DNA from: CADCTQ01 sp963844325
GTDB taxonomy: Bacteria > Bacteroidota > Bacteroidia > Cytophagales > 172606-1
NCBI GenBank assembly: GCA_963844325.1
Contig: CAWJNV010000001.1
Location: 1,860,001 to 1,924,000 of the forward strand
Direction: 5' to 3'
Length of the DNA stretch: 64,000 nucleotides
Shown here: positions 32,551 to 42,324 of the stretch, in pieces
Numbering within the stretch: the stretch's first letter is position 1
Layout of the letters: every line of letters begins with the position of its first letter
Notes under the pieces: generated by a model
Seen by the model: only the letters and a program-made list of their open reading frames with translations
Database searches by the model: none
What the model was told of the DNA's origin: nothing
Program-made: the position numbers and the translations under genes

Positions 32551-32567
32551 GTTAATCTGGCAAAAAT

Positions 32568-32885
32568 ATGAAAGAAATCACCGTTTCCGAACTAAAACAA
32601 ATGATGGACGAGGGAAAAGATTTCCAGCTCATCGACGTCCGTGAGCCGAACGAATACGATTTTGCCAACATCGGCGGCGAGTTGATTCCGCTGGCTACCG
32701 TAGGCGACAATGCTGACAAGATCAACCGCGACAAACCGGTGGTGATCCATTGCCGCAGCGGGGCCCGCAGCGGTCAGGCCGTCCGTCTGCTTGAACAGCA
32801 GCACGGCTTCAAAAACCTGCACAACTTAAAGGGTGGTATTCTCGCGTGGTCGGCCGAGATTGACCCCAGCGTACCCAGGTATTAG
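32568..32885 (+). CDS. Rhodanese-like domain protein
   Basis: A 105-residue single rhodanese domain (PF00581). The active-site loop is HCRSGARSGQAVRLL with Cys62; the six-residue loop CRSGAR is of the sulfurtransferase type. The N-terminus LIDVREPNEYDFANIGGE is diagnostic, and GGILAWSAEIDPSVPRY closes the domain. It would move sulfane sulfur between thiols in the cytosol; the partner is unknown. ATG 32568 follows the repeat array by 17 bp. Confidence 0.92.
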   Translation: MKEITVSELKQMMDEGKDFQLIDVREPNEYDFANIGGELIPLATVGDNADKINRDKPVVIHCRSGARSGQAVRLLEQQHGFKNLHNLKGGILAWSAEIDPSVPRY

Positions 32886-32952
32886 TCGTACCGGAGCATG
32901 GCAGGTACGATTATTGCCAGCCCATAATCCGTATTATCGTTTTTCACTTCCT

Positions 32953-33411
32953 ATGAGATCATTGAATAACCGTTTGTTTTCGTTGGCCCTCCTGGTGGCC
33001 GTTCTGTGCTTTGGCAGTGCCTACGCCCAAAAAACCGGCGCCGACGCGGTGCTCGGCACCTGGGTAACGGGTACCGGCAAAGGCCACGTGGAAATTTACA
33101 AGCAGGGCAATCAGTACTTTGGCAAAATCGTGTGGCTCAAGGAGCCTGACACTGAGCAGGGCACGCCTAAGGTGGACAAAAACAACCCCGACCCCAAACT
33201 GCGCAGCCAACCCATCCTGGGCCTGGTGAACCTCCGTGACTTTACGTACGAAGGGGACAACGAGTGGGAAGACGGCAAGGTGTACGACCCGGAAAAAGGC
33301 AAGGATTACAGTTGCCAGATGACCCTCACCGATCCCAACACCCTCGAAGTGCGCGGCTACATCGGCATTTCCCTCATTGGCCGCACCGATACCTGGAAGC
33401 GAATTAAGTAA
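32953..33411 (+). CDS. Secreted DUF2147 protein
   Basis: A 152-residue protein from ATG 32953 (MRSLNNRLFSLALLVAVLCFGSAYAQ, in two parts), with a clean signal peptide; the frame open to 32833 overlaps rhodanese. The mature domain follows DUF2147 (PF09917): VLGTWVTGTGKGHVEIYK, YFGKIVWLKEPD, PILGLVNLRDFTYEGDNEWEDGKVYDP (split) and EVRGYIGISLIGRTDTWKR. These periplasmic beta-barrel-like proteins have no known function. Confidence 0.92.
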   Translation: MRSLNNRLFSLALLVAVLCFGSAYAQKTGADAVLGTWVTGTGKGHVEIYKQGNQYFGKIVWLKEPDTEQGTPKVDKNNPDPKLRSQPILGLVNLRDFTYEGDNEWEDGKVYDPEKGKDYSCQMTLTDPNTLEVRGYIGISLIGRTDTWKRIK

Positions 33412-33434
33412 CGTCAGCCCACGTGTATTTAAGC

Positions 33435-33467
33435 AAAGGCCTCAGCACATATGATGCTGAGGCCTTT
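33435..33467 (+). terminator. Terminator after the DUF2147 gene
   Basis: A 13-bp perfect stem (AAAGGCCTCAGCA / TGCTGAGGCCTTT) with a 7-base loop runs into TTTTTC. It may also act on the other strand for the rhomboid gene. Confidence 0.9.
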
Positions 33468-33502
33468 TTCGTGTTCCTTCCCGGAATGAAAAGCGAAGCG
33501 AA

Positions 33503-33537
33503 GTCTCCTGTCTCCCGTCTAACGTCTCCCGTCTCAA
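33503..33537. repeat. Five 7-bp units (GTCTNNN) overlapping the rhomboid stop codon
   Basis: Units GTCTCCT, GTCTCCC, GTCTAAC, GTCTCCC and GTCTCAA run in exact phase. The last contains the stop triplet of the leftward rhomboid gene (33534-33536). On the gene's strand, the A of TGA starts the first AGAC core. Confidence 0.8.
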
Positions 33538-34157
33538 AAGAAGCCTCGCCAGTTGGCAATTTGCTCGATAAAACCCGGAACGGATGCCGGAATGGTGATG
33601 ATGGTAAAGACGATGCCGAACAGGGCGCCGTACAGGTGCGCATCGTGGTTGATGTAGTCACCGCCCCGCTGGGCCTGGTAGTACGAATAAAACATGTACA
33701 AACCCCCGAAGACGAAACCCGGCATGGGGATGGCAAAAAACAGCCGCAATTCCATCAGTGGGTAGAGCAGAATGCCGGCGAACACAATGGAAGAAACGCC
33801 CCCGGACGCCCCCAGCGAGTTATAGTACGGCTGGTTCTGGTGCTTCAGGTACGTGGGAATGTCGGAGGCTATCACGCCGAGGATGTACAGCGCGGCAAAC
33901 AGGGTTTTTCCCGCTCCGGGAAACTCACGCGTAAAGGTTTGTTCCACTACGTTGCCAAAGGAGTACAAGGCCAGCATGTTGAAAAACAAGTGGAGGTAAT
34001 CCTGGTGGATCAGCCCGGAGGTGATGAACCGGAAATACTCGTTGTTCCGCTTCACGGCGTAGGGGTTCAGCATCCACTTTTGCTGTACGGCATTGTTGCT
34101 CCAGGCGTACAGACTGGCAAGGACGGTAACGATGACAATAATTAAAGTAATGCTCAT
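33534..34157 (-). CDS. Rhomboid-family intramembrane serine protease
   Basis: A 207-residue protein with about six membrane helices. The catalytic Ser118 lies in NSLGASGGVSSIVFAG (GxSG), and His174 in YINHDAHLYGALFG is the dyad partner; the conserved HLFFNML (around 56-62) precedes. This is a compact rhomboid without extra domains, so it should cleave single-pass membrane substrates in the plane of the membrane. ATG 34157 gives the usual start (MSITLIIVIVTVLASLYAW). Confidence 0.92.
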   Translation of the reverse strand: MSITLIIVIVTVLASLYAWSNNAVQQKWMLNPYAVKRNNEYFRFITSGLIHQDYLHLFFNMLALYSFGNVVEQTFTREFPGAGKTLFAALYILGVIASDIPTYLKHQNQPYYNSLGASGGVSSIVFAGILLYPLMELRLFFAIPMPGFVFGGLYMFYSYYQAQRGGDYINHDAHLYGALFGIVFTIITIPASVPGFIEQIANWRGFF

Positions 34158-34252
34158 GGCGATTCGCTTGGTGCCTGCAAATTAAGAAATTAGCGTAACT
34201 GGTAATTCTGTTATATTATTGTTGTGTAACCACTTCCTAAGCTCATCTCCAC

Positions 34253-35803
34253 ATGAAGAAGTTTGCCTACGCGTTTGTTCTGCTGTTTGTACTCCATTTC
34301 CCCGCCCTTGCCCAGGAGGAAAAGGTGGACCTGGAAGCAATTGAGAAAATCAAAGACGAAGGACTGAACCGTTCCCAGGTCATGAAAACAGCCTTCTACC
34401 TTACCGATGTGATCGGGCCGCGCCTCTCGGGTTCGACGGGGCTCAGGAACGCCAATGAGTGGACCCGCCGGCAGTTGGCGGAATGGGGGCTGCAAAATGC
34501 GGCCATTGAACCCTGGGGACAGTTTGGCCGCGGGTGGGAAATTCAGAAATCGTACGCCGCCATGACCAGGCCGTACTATCAGGCTATGATCGGAACGCCG
34601 AAGGCCTGGACGCCGGGCACCAATGGGTTGCTTGCCGCCAAGGTAGCCCTGGCTACCATCGCCAAAGAGGAGGATTTTGACCAGTACAAGGGACAGATGA
34701 AGGGAAAAATCGTGATGGTGAAAGCACCCTCCGACGTGAAAACCACCTTTGCCGCCGACGCCAGCCGGTACACCGACGCCCAACTGGAGGCAATGGCCAA
34801 AGGCGAACCTACCAGCCCCTCCACCTGGACGCCCGAACGCATTGCCCAGTACCGCGCCGCCCGGGCACTCCGGGAAAAATTCGCGCAGTTCCTGGTGGGA
34901 GAAGGCGCTGTGGCCGTTCTTTCCAACGGCCGGGGCATGCACGGCACGTACTTTACCTCCAACGGTGCCTCGTACGCCCCCGACGCCAAGCCGGTACTGC
35001 CGGAGATGGAAGTGGCCGCCGAGCATTTCGGCCGGATCGCGCGGCTGCTGGAGGCAAACGTGGAGGTAGAAGTCGAACTGGACACCAAAACCCAGTTCCT
35101 CGATGACCTGACCGGTTACAACGTAGTCGCCGAGATTCCCGGCACCGACAAGAAGCTGAAGTCGGAACTGGTGATGCTCGGGGGACACCTCGACTCCTGG
35201 CACGCAGCCACCGGCGCCACCGACAATGCCGCGGGTACCGCCGTTATGATGGAGGCCGTTCGCATTCTGCAAGCCGCCGGGTTGAAGCCGCGCCGTACCA
35301 TTCGCATCGCCCTGTGGGGATCGGAGGAGCAGGGCTTGCACGGGTCCAAGAACTACGTGAAGAAGCACTTTGGCGACCCCGAAAGCATGAAACTGCTGCC
35401 CGACCACGCCAGGCTTGCGGCGTACTACAACCTGGACAACGGCACCGGCAAAATCCGCGGCGTGTACTTGCAGGAGAACAGCGCCGTAAGACCCATCTTC
35501 GAAGCCTGGCTGAAACCCTTCCATGACATGGGCGCCCGGACGGTCACGCTGCGAAACACGGGGGGCACCGATCACCTTTCCTTCAACGCGGTGGGACTGC
35601 CCGGCTTCCAGTTCATTCAAGATGAAATTGACTACGACACCCGTACGCACCACACCAACATGGATACCTACGAGCGGCTCCAGGAAGACGATTTGAAACA
35701 GGCGGCGGTGATTGTGGCGGCTTTCGTGTACCACACGGCCACGCGGGACGAGAAATTACCCCGGAAAACGCTGCCCGAAGTCAAAGCCAAAACCACTCCC
35801 TAG
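34253..35803 (+). CDS. Secreted M28-family aminopeptidase
   Basis: A 516-residue peptidase with signal peptide (MKKFAYAFVLLFVLHFPALAQ, in two parts). A PA-type insert region (about 130-260) precedes the M28 catalytic domain (about 280-500). Zinc ligands are visible in GGHLDSWHAATGATDNAAG (His, Asp), WGSEEQGLHGS (the catalytic Glu pair), YYNLDNGTGK (Asp) and TRTHHTNMDTYERL (His). The family (Q-type carboxypeptidase/aminopeptidase) removes N-terminal residues outside the cytosol. It stands alone, ended by a palindromic terminator. Confidence 0.93.
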   Translation: MKKFAYAFVLLFVLHFPALAQEEKVDLEAIEKIKDEGLNRSQVMKTAFYLTDVIGPRLSGSTGLRNANEWTRRQLAEWGLQNAAIEPWGQFGRGWEIQKSYAAMTRPYYQAMIGTPKAWTPGTNGLLAAKVALATIAKEEDFDQYKGQMKGKIVMVKAPSDVKTTFAADASRYTDAQLEAMAKGEPTSPSTWTPERIAQYRAARALREKFAQFLVGEGAVAVLSNGRGMHGTYFTSNGASYAPDAKPVLPEMEVAAEHFGRIARLLEANVEVEVELDTKTQFLDDLTGYNVVAEIPGTDKKLKSELVMLGGHLDSWHAATGATDNAAGTAVMMEAVRILQAAGLKPRRTIRIALWGSEEQGLHGSKNYVKKHFGDPESMKLLPDHARLAAYYNLDNGTGKIRGVYLQENSAVRPIFEAWLKPFHDMGARTVTLRNTGGTDHLSFNAVGLPGFQFIQDEIDYDTRTHHTNMDTYERLQEDDLKQAAVIVAAFVYHTATRDEKLPRKTLPEVKAKTTP

Positions 35804-35825
35804 CGAAACGCTGATCCAAACGCAG

Positions 35826-35851
35826 AAAGGCCGGCAATTGCCGGCCTTTCC
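35826..35851. terminator. Bidirectional palindromic terminator
   Basis: A perfect 24-bp palindrome (AAAGGCCGGCAA and its complement) lies between the M28 gene and the convergent frr gene. T-runs at both ends are short (TTTCC), so it is a moderate terminator for both. Confidence 0.7.
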
Positions 35852-35885
35852 ATTGTATTGGTTCTGTAGAGGAGCCAAAGCCGTC

Positions 35886-36446
35886 TCACACCGTCATGAT
35901 TTCCGTTTCTTTCGCAGTGAACAAGGTATCTACCTTCCCGATGAACTGATCCGTCAGTTGCTGCACCTTTTCTTCGGCCCGCTTCACGTCATCTTCGGCG
36001 GCGCCTTCTTTGAGCAGTTTACGTAGCCCTTCGTTGGTGTCTTTGCGGATGTTACGGATGCTTACTTTGCCGCTTTCAATTTCATTCTTCACCCGCTTTA
36101 CCAATTCCCTGCGGCGCTCCTGGGTCAGGGGAGGAATGTTGAGCCGTACGGTTTCACCGTCATTTTGGGGATTCATGCCGAGGTCACTGTTCCGGATGGC
36201 CTTCTCAATTTCAGTAATCATCTTTTTCTCGAAGGGTTTGATGGCCAGCGTACGGGCGTCGGGCGTAGTCACGGATGCAACCTGGTTGATGGGAGTAGGG
36301 GTGCCGTAGTACTCAACCATCAAACCATCCAGCATGTTAGGCATTGCCTTTCCGGCCCGTATTTTCGTGAGTTCCTGACTGGTATGCTTGATTGTTTTCT
36401 CCATTGATTCTTTAGCATCATCCAGGTATAGCTGTATCTCTTCCAT
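35886..36446 (-). CDS. frr: Ribosome recycling factor
   Basis: A 186-residue RRF, full length. Domain I is a three-helix bundle: KHTSQELTKIRAGKAMPNML at the start, and LTQERRRELVKRVKNEIESGKVSIRNIRKD (split) at the C-terminal helices. Domain II (VEYYGTPTPINQVASVTTPDARTLAI, split) is the beta/alpha/beta part. With EF-G it splits the post-termination ribosome. pyrH usually sits upstream; here an HtrA gene lies beyond a terminator instead. Confidence 0.97.
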   Translation of the reverse strand: MEEIQLYLDDAKESMEKTIKHTSQELTKIRAGKAMPNMLDGLMVEYYGTPTPINQVASVTTPDARTLAIKPFEKKMITEIEKAIRNSDLGMNPQNDGETVRLNIPPLTQERRRELVKRVKNEIESGKVSIRNIRKDTNEGLRKLLKEGAAEDDVKRAEEKVQQLTDQFIGKVDTLFTAKETEIMTV

Positions 36447-36558
36447 GAGGTATAAAGTAGGTTTATTATGCGGATGTATTGATTGAAAACAAATGGGTTT
36501 AGGTCGCTAATTTGGGCATTTTTACCGATAAACGGATTGAGTAGCTGGGCAGTTAACG

Positions 36559-36596
36559 AAAAAGCCAGGTCCTGTAGTACAGAAACTGGCCTTTTT
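36559..36596 (-). terminator. Terminator after the HtrA gene
   Basis: Stem AAAAAGCCAG / CTGGCCTTTTT (one bulged base) encloses a smaller CTGTAGTACAG palindrome. T-runs occur on both strands; the minus-strand side ends the htrA transcript. Confidence 0.75.
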
Positions 36597-36610
36597 GCGC
36601 AAAGGGGGGC

Positions 36611-38092
36611 TTACGGGGCGACGGCGTGGTAGGCTTTTACCCCTTCGACCGAAATCCCTTCCACCAGGGTAGCGGTACGGCTGTCGCGAACAATTTTGAG
36701 CACGTCGTCAATGCTCCGGATGGCCTTGTAGTTGAGGTGCGTGATGACAAATCCTTCCTTAAGCCCGGCGTCCTTGAACTTGCCCGGCCCGAGCTTAGTG
36801 ATCCTGACGCCGTCACGCACGTTAAGCTTGTTTTTTTCCTGGGTGCTGAGCGGTTGGATCACGGCGCCGAACACACTGGATGGCTTGTTGTTGGCAGCTT
36901 TAGCGAAGGTGGTCTCCCCGGCGCTGTTGCGCAACTCCACTGACAGGCTTTTCTCGTCGCCGTTCCGGAGCACGATCACGTCGATCCGGTCGCCGGGGTG
37001 GAAGGTCGCCACGATGCCCTGGAGTTCGGACGAAGAGTTTATATCATTGCCGTTTATTTTCAGAATGATGTCACCGGCTTTGATGCCCCCCTTGCTGGCT
37101 GCGCTGTTGGCGTTTACTTCCTCTACGTATACGCCTTTGTAAACCGAAATGCTTTTTTCGCGGGCAGTGCCGGCGTCAATGTCAAGGATGCGGACGCCCA
37201 GCAGGGCCCGTTGTACGGTGCCGTACTTCAGCAGGTCGTCCATTACCTTGCTGGCCAGCGACACGGGCACGGCAAAGGAGTATCCCTGCGAAATGCCCGT
37301 AGCCGTGGCAATGGCCGTATTGATGCCCACCAGTTCGCCCCGCAGATTTACCAGGGCGCCGCCGCTGTTGCCGGGGTTGACGGCTGCATCCGTTTGAATA
37401 AAACATTCTACCTGCGTACCGTCTTCCGTGCGAAGGATGTTGATGTTGCGGCCCTTGGCGCTGACAATGCCCGCCGTTACGGTGGAGGTCAGGTCAAACG
37501 GGTTGCCAATGGCAAGCACCCATTCGCCCACCTTGAGCTGGTCGGAGTCGCCGTATTTTACGAAGGGCAGGTTTTCTTCTTCTACTTTGAGCAGGGCAAG
37601 GTCGGTAGTGGGATCGGTGCCGATAATGGTGCCGGCGTAGCTGCGCTTGTCGTTGAGTACAATTTCGATTTTGTTGGCTTTCTCAATAACGTGGTTGTTG
37701 GTAACAATGTAGCCGTCCGGGGAAATGATTACCCCCGAGCCTGCCGATTCGCGGGGCTGCGACGGCATGCGTCCGTAGGGGCTGCCGTGGAACTCCTTGA
37801 ACAACTCATCGGTATCGTCGTCCTCTTTCCAGTTTTTGGCCAGGCCATTGTGGTACCAGGTCTTGATGTGCACCACCGCCGGCCGCACGTGTTCGGCCGC
37901 ATAGATGAAATTAAGGCCCTCAGGGACGGTAAAAGAGGAATCAGCCAGGTAGCTGGAAAAACGCACGTTCTGGACCTGCTCGAACGATTCGTACACCCTT
38001 TGCGGTACCAAAAATCTATACCCAATTAAAGTGATTACGCCTCCTAAAACAGATGCAAGCAAAAGGCTGGCAAATAGTTGTCTTTGTTTCAT
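36611..38092 (-). CDS. degP: HtrA/Deg-family periplasmic serine protease
   Basis: A 493-residue protease from ATG 38092 (MKQRQLFASLLLASVLGGVITLIGY, split), giving an N-terminal anchor or signal helix; the frame is open to 38128. Catalytic triad: His134 (VTNNHVI), Asp164 (TDLALLKV), Ser243 (GNSGGALV). Two PDZ domains follow: ALLGVRILDIDAGTAREKS onward (about 300-385, KGGIKAGDIILKING) and a second (about 400-490, FGAVIQPLSTQEKNKLN). The order protease-PDZ-PDZ is that of DegP/DegQ, which degrade or hold misfolded envelope proteins. Upstream gap 38093-38399 has a tRNA promoter. Confidence 0.93.
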   Translation of the reverse strand: MKQRQLFASLLLASVLGGVITLIGYRFLVPQRVYESFEQVQNVRFSSYLADSSFTVPEGLNFIYAAEHVRPAVVHIKTWYHNGLAKNWKEDDDTDELFKEFHGSPYGRMPSQPRESAGSGVIISPDGYIVTNNHVIEKANKIEIVLNDKRSYAGTIIGTDPTTDLALLKVEEENLPFVKYGDSDQLKVGEWVLAIGNPFDLTSTVTAGIVSAKGRNINILRTEDGTQVECFIQTDAAVNPGNSGGALVNLRGELVGINTAIATATGISQGYSFAVPVSLASKVMDDLLKYGTVQRALLGVRILDIDAGTAREKSISVYKGVYVEEVNANSAASKGGIKAGDIILKINGNDINSSSELQGIVATFHPGDRIDVIVLRNGDEKSLSVELRNSAGETTFAKAANNKPSSVFGAVIQPLSTQEKNKLNVRDGVRITKLGPGKFKDAGLKEGFVITHLNYKAIRSIDDVLKIVRDSRTATLVEGISVEGVKAYHAVAP

Positions 38093-38351
38093 GGTTTTGT
38101 TTGGGGAATAGCATGTAAGAATTGTCAATCAAAGCGTACTTCCTTAGGCTCTCTTATTGCATGCTGTCTTCGTGAAGGGATGGGTATAGGCGTTGTTAGC
38201 AGTCTTTTTTACGGCGCAAAGGCATTCAATTTAAAGATTACCATCAACTATTCAAAACAAAAGGCGCCCAAAATGCCAGTAATATTCGGTAGTCGATTTA
38301 TACGATTTGGCTAGGCAAAAGGAATCAGATTCTAAAAAAATATTTGGAATC

Positions 38352-38382
38352 TTGTATAAGTGTCGGCAATGCCTTAATATTG
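38352..38382 (+). promoter_or_regulatory. Promoter of tRNA-Asn
   Basis: TTG (38352-38354) and TAATATTG (38375-38382) are 20 bp apart; the second differs from TAnnTTTG at one position. It ends 17 bp before the mature tRNA 5' end. The rest of 38093-38351 shows nothing I can assign. Confidence 0.6.
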
Positions 38383-38399
38383 CAGTCCAATTCAGTCAT

Positions 38400-38473
38400 T
38401 CCTCGATAGCTCAGCCGGTTAGAGCATCTGACTGTTAATCAGAGGGTCGCTGGTTCGAGTCCAGCTCGGGGAG
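38400..38473 (+). tRNA. tRNA-Asn (GUU)
   Basis: The acceptor stem pairs TCCTCGA with TCGGGGA. D-arm AGCTCAGCCGGTTAGAGC, anticodon loop CTGTTAA with GTT at 38434-38436, and T-arm GCTGGTTCGAGTCCAGC are all regular. The 3' CCA is not encoded (GCA follows). Confidence 0.97.
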
Positions 38474-38474
38474 C

Positions 38475-38506
38475 AAAAGCCACTTATACATGTAAGTGGC
38501 TTTTTT
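38475..38506 (+). terminator. Terminator after tRNA-Asn
   Basis: A 12-bp perfect stem (AAAAGCCACTTA / TAAGTGGCTTTT) with a 6-base loop and further T. It starts two bases after the tRNA discriminator base. Confidence 0.9.
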
Positions 38507-38551
38507 GTTTGTCTTCGTGCGGTAACCCGTTTTATCTTCCCCGCCCCGCGT

Positions 38552-39235
38552 ATGCCACTCATCCTAAGCATTGAAACGGCAACCCCGGTTTGCTCGGTGG
38601 CCATTCACCGGGGCGACCATCTGGTGGCCCAAGCCGAATTTCACGTAGACAAGGTGCACGCTACCGTCCTGACCCCGACCATCGATTTCCTGTTGCAGCA
38701 GTGCGGCGTACAAAAGCAGGAGTTGTCGGCCGTTGCCGTTTCCAAAGGCCCCGGCTCTTACACGGGCCTGCGGATTGGCGTAGCCGTGGCAAAAGGTTTG
38801 TGCTTCACGTTGGGTATTCCACTCATCGGGGTAGAAACACTCGAAGCAATGGCCCTGGGCGTGCGTTCCCTCGCTGCCAAAGACAATTCGCTCATCTGCC
38901 CGATGCTCGATGCAAGGCGCATGGAAGTGTACTGCGCCCTGTTTGATTCCTCCGGCCAGCGGCTTGTTCCCACCCAGGCGGTGGTGGTGGATGAATCGTT
39001 TCCTGATAAGATGTTTGGCGGCAGAAACGTGATTTGTTGTGGTGATGGCGTGGAGAAATGCAAGCCGATTCTCCAACCCTTCCGGAACACTTATGCAGCC
39101 GATGCTGTTTATCCATTGGCAAAGTCAGTAGGAGCACTGGCATCTGTCCGTTTCGAGCAGCGCCAGTTTGAGAACCTGGTAGACTTCGAGCCTTACTACT
39201 TGAAAGAATTTTTCAAACCAACCAAATCAGCGTAA
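38552..39235 (+). CDS. tsaB: tRNA threonylcarbamoyladenosine biosynthesis protein TsaB
   Basis: A 227-residue ASKHA-fold protein. MPLILSIETATPVCSVAIH starts the first nucleotide-binding-like lobe; VSKGPGSYTGLRIGVAVAKGLCF is the TsaB/TsaD signature. It lacks the metal-binding HxxxH of TsaD, as TsaB does. TsaB forms the TsaBDE complex that makes t6A37 in ANN-decoding tRNAs. It is directly downstream of tRNA-Asn, itself a t6A substrate, and two bases before the DUF2480 gene. Confidence 0.95.
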   Translation: MPLILSIETATPVCSVAIHRGDHLVAQAEFHVDKVHATVLTPTIDFLLQQCGVQKQELSAVAVSKGPGSYTGLRIGVAVAKGLCFTLGIPLIGVETLEAMALGVRSLAAKDNSLICPMLDARRMEVYCALFDSSGQRLVPTQAVVVDESFPDKMFGGRNVICCGDGVEKCKPILQPFRNTYAADAVYPLAKSVGALASVRFEQRQFENLVDFEPYYLKEFFKPTKSA

Positions 39236-39237
39236 AC

Positions 39238-39768
39238 ATGGAAAACAACCTGGCCGAACGCGAGATTGTAAATCGCGTGGCAAATAGCGGTCTGATCACC
39301 CTGGACCTGGAGGATTATTACCACCCCGGCGAGCGGATTCTGTTAGACATCAAACCGATGTTATACCGGGAGCTTATTTTGAAGGAGAAAGAATTCAGGC
39401 AGCTGTTAAAAGAGCACGACTGGTCCGTTAACCAAGGCAAGAACGTTGCAATTGCCTGTACGGCTGATGCCATTGTACCCACGTGGGCCTTTATGCTGGT
39501 TGCGCTGCAAGTCGAACCACACGCGAATATGGTCGTGTTTGGGGGGCTCGATGAATTGGAGAACCGGCTGTTTCAAGAGGCTTTGTCAAAGATTGCAGTA
39601 GAGAATTTTCGGGACGCGAAGGTCGTGGTGAAAGGATGCAGTAAACATCCCGTTCCAACCTATGCTTACGTAGAAGTTGCAAGGAAGCTCAGGCCGGTCG
39701 TAGCCAGCTTGATGTTTGGAGAAGCTTGTAGTACAGTGCCTTTGTATAAAAGACCAAAAGGGGCTTAA
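39238..39768 (+). CDS. DUF2480 family protein
   Basis: A 176-residue protein starting two bases after the tsaB stop, so the two are co-transcribed. The sequence (IVNRVANSGLITLDLEDYYHPGERILLDI split, WSVNQGKNVAIACTADAIVPTWAFML, and FGEACSTVPLYKRPKG at the end) fits DUF2480 (PF10652) of Bacteroidota. Two Cys (ACTADAIVP and GEACSTVPL) are spaced like possible metal ligands, with KGCSKHPVPT giving another Cys-His pair. Function unknown. Confidence 0.9.
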   Translation: MENNLAEREIVNRVANSGLITLDLEDYYHPGERILLDIKPMLYRELILKEKEFRQLLKEHDWSVNQGKNVAIACTADAIVPTWAFMLVALQVEPHANMVVFGGLDELENRLFQEALSKIAVENFRDAKVVVKGCSKHPVPTYAYVEVARKLRPVVASLMFGEACSTVPLYKRPKGA

Positions 39769-39983
39769 AACTTAGCTAACTTTTTTCGTTGGAGGATTTG
39801 GTGGTTCGTCGTTGGTTGTATAGCTTTGCTGCCCGTTTGAACCGAAGCTGTGGTTGGGCCCACCTTAGGATAATGCAATTTAGGGACGAACAGGAAGTGG
39901 TAGGATAAAGGTGATAAAATGAGAAGTAAGCAGTAGGGTAAGCATGGGCGAGGCGGCAGGGAAAGAAAAAAGTAAGCGAAAGA

Positions 39984-40015
39984 TTTGGAAGATTGAGTAA
40001 GGGTTCTTAAGTTTG
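39984..40015 (+). promoter_or_regulatory. Candidate rRNA operon promoter
   Basis: TTTG at 39984-39987 and TAAGTTTG at 40008-40015 match the Bacteroidota -33 and -7 elements with 20 bp between. This lies about 400 bp before 16S. The preceding 39769-39983 shows no gene. Confidence 0.65.
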
Positions 40016-40416
40016 CAATCCCTTACGGAAACAGCCGAGGAAAGCATAGAAAGAGTCAGTGGGGCAGAGGAAGGCATTTCTTAGAAAAAGACAAAAGCAA
40101 GGGAACCAGGAAGAGGGGTTGGGAGTTATACAATAAGCTACGGCAGTAGCAACCATCTTGCCAAGAAGTGGCAAGACAAGTTCTTTGAGCAGCAGAAACG
40201 GTAAGTAAAACTTACTATACGCAGAAGACAGCGGACTCTAGATGCAGTTCTCGCCGTGAGGCAAGGGATGCATCAACATAAGTCAAGACCAAAAGAGCCA
40301 GACAGACACTGACCTTCTTGAGAAAGAAGGTCAACCAAACCAAGTCTTCCAGTTGAACTGGAAGCATCGCTAAGTGGGATTGCCCGTGAGGGTGGTCTGC
40401 TTGGTGAGCAGAGTAT
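40016..40416 (+). other. rRNA operon leader with boxA-like element and hairpins
   Basis: This transcribed leader holds CTTGCCA/TGGCAAG (40157-40175), a boxA-like AGTTCTTTGA (40179-40188) and two perfect hairpins: GACCTTCTT/AAGAAGGTC (40311-40332) and CTTCCAGTT/AACTGGAAG (40346-40364). The boxA-like element recurs before 23S, consistent with Nus-type antitermination. The hairpins may serve processing. Confidence 0.6.
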
Positions 40417-41927
<1,511 letters not shown>

Positions 41928-42095
41928 CTGGAGTGGTTCTTTTGGGTGCTTGTGTCTACACAAGCACACGCGACTCGTGAAGAGGACGCTGTTTTCTGCG
42001 GCTGCTTAAAAGAATGGTACCTCAAAAGAGAAAGACCCGGTGGGAACTGGGTCTGATCAAGGGTAGCCTTAAAGATTGAGAGAGTGAAGCGGACC

Positions 42096-42169
42096 GGGCT
42101 TGTAGCTCAGGTGGTTAGAGCGCTACACTGATAATGTAGAGGTCCGTGGTTCGAGTCCACGCAGGCCCA
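42096..42169 (+). tRNA. tRNA-Ile (GAU)
   Basis: Acceptor GGGCTTG pairs with CAGGCCC; anticodon GAT at 42130-42132; T-arm GTGGTTCGAGTCCAC. No encoded CCA. It lies in the 16S-23S spacer in the usual place before tRNA-Ala. Confidence 0.97.
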
Positions 42170-42176
42170 CTACCGG

Positions 42177-42211
42177 TAATTACTAATGGCCAATGGCTGA
42201 TTGCCCAATCG
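42177..42211. repeat. 7-bp-period array (TAATGGC-like) after tRNA-Ile
   Basis: Units TAATTAC, TAATGGC, CAATGGC, TGATTGC and CCAATCG run in 7-bp phase, beginning seven bases after the tRNA 3' end. This is the same period as the intergenic AGACNNN arrays but a different core. Confidence 0.55.
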
Positions 42212-42250
42212 TGGTGGTCGGCGTTAGGGGTAGTAATCCGAGTATTATCA

Positions 42251-42324
42251 GGGGAATTAGCTCAGCTGGCTAGAGCACCTGCTTTGCAAGCAGGGGGTCA
42301 ACGGTTCGAATCCGTTATTCTCCA
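42251..42324 (+). tRNA. tRNA-Ala (UGC)
   Basis: Acceptor GGGGAAT pairs with ATTCTCC (one G-U); anticodon TGC at 42285-42287; T-arm ACGGTTCGAATCCGT. No encoded CCA. Confidence 0.97.

Noticed and set aside
39880..40077. A 65-codon minus-strand frame in the rRNA leader
   Set aside because: It lies across the probable rRNA promoter and has no family features.
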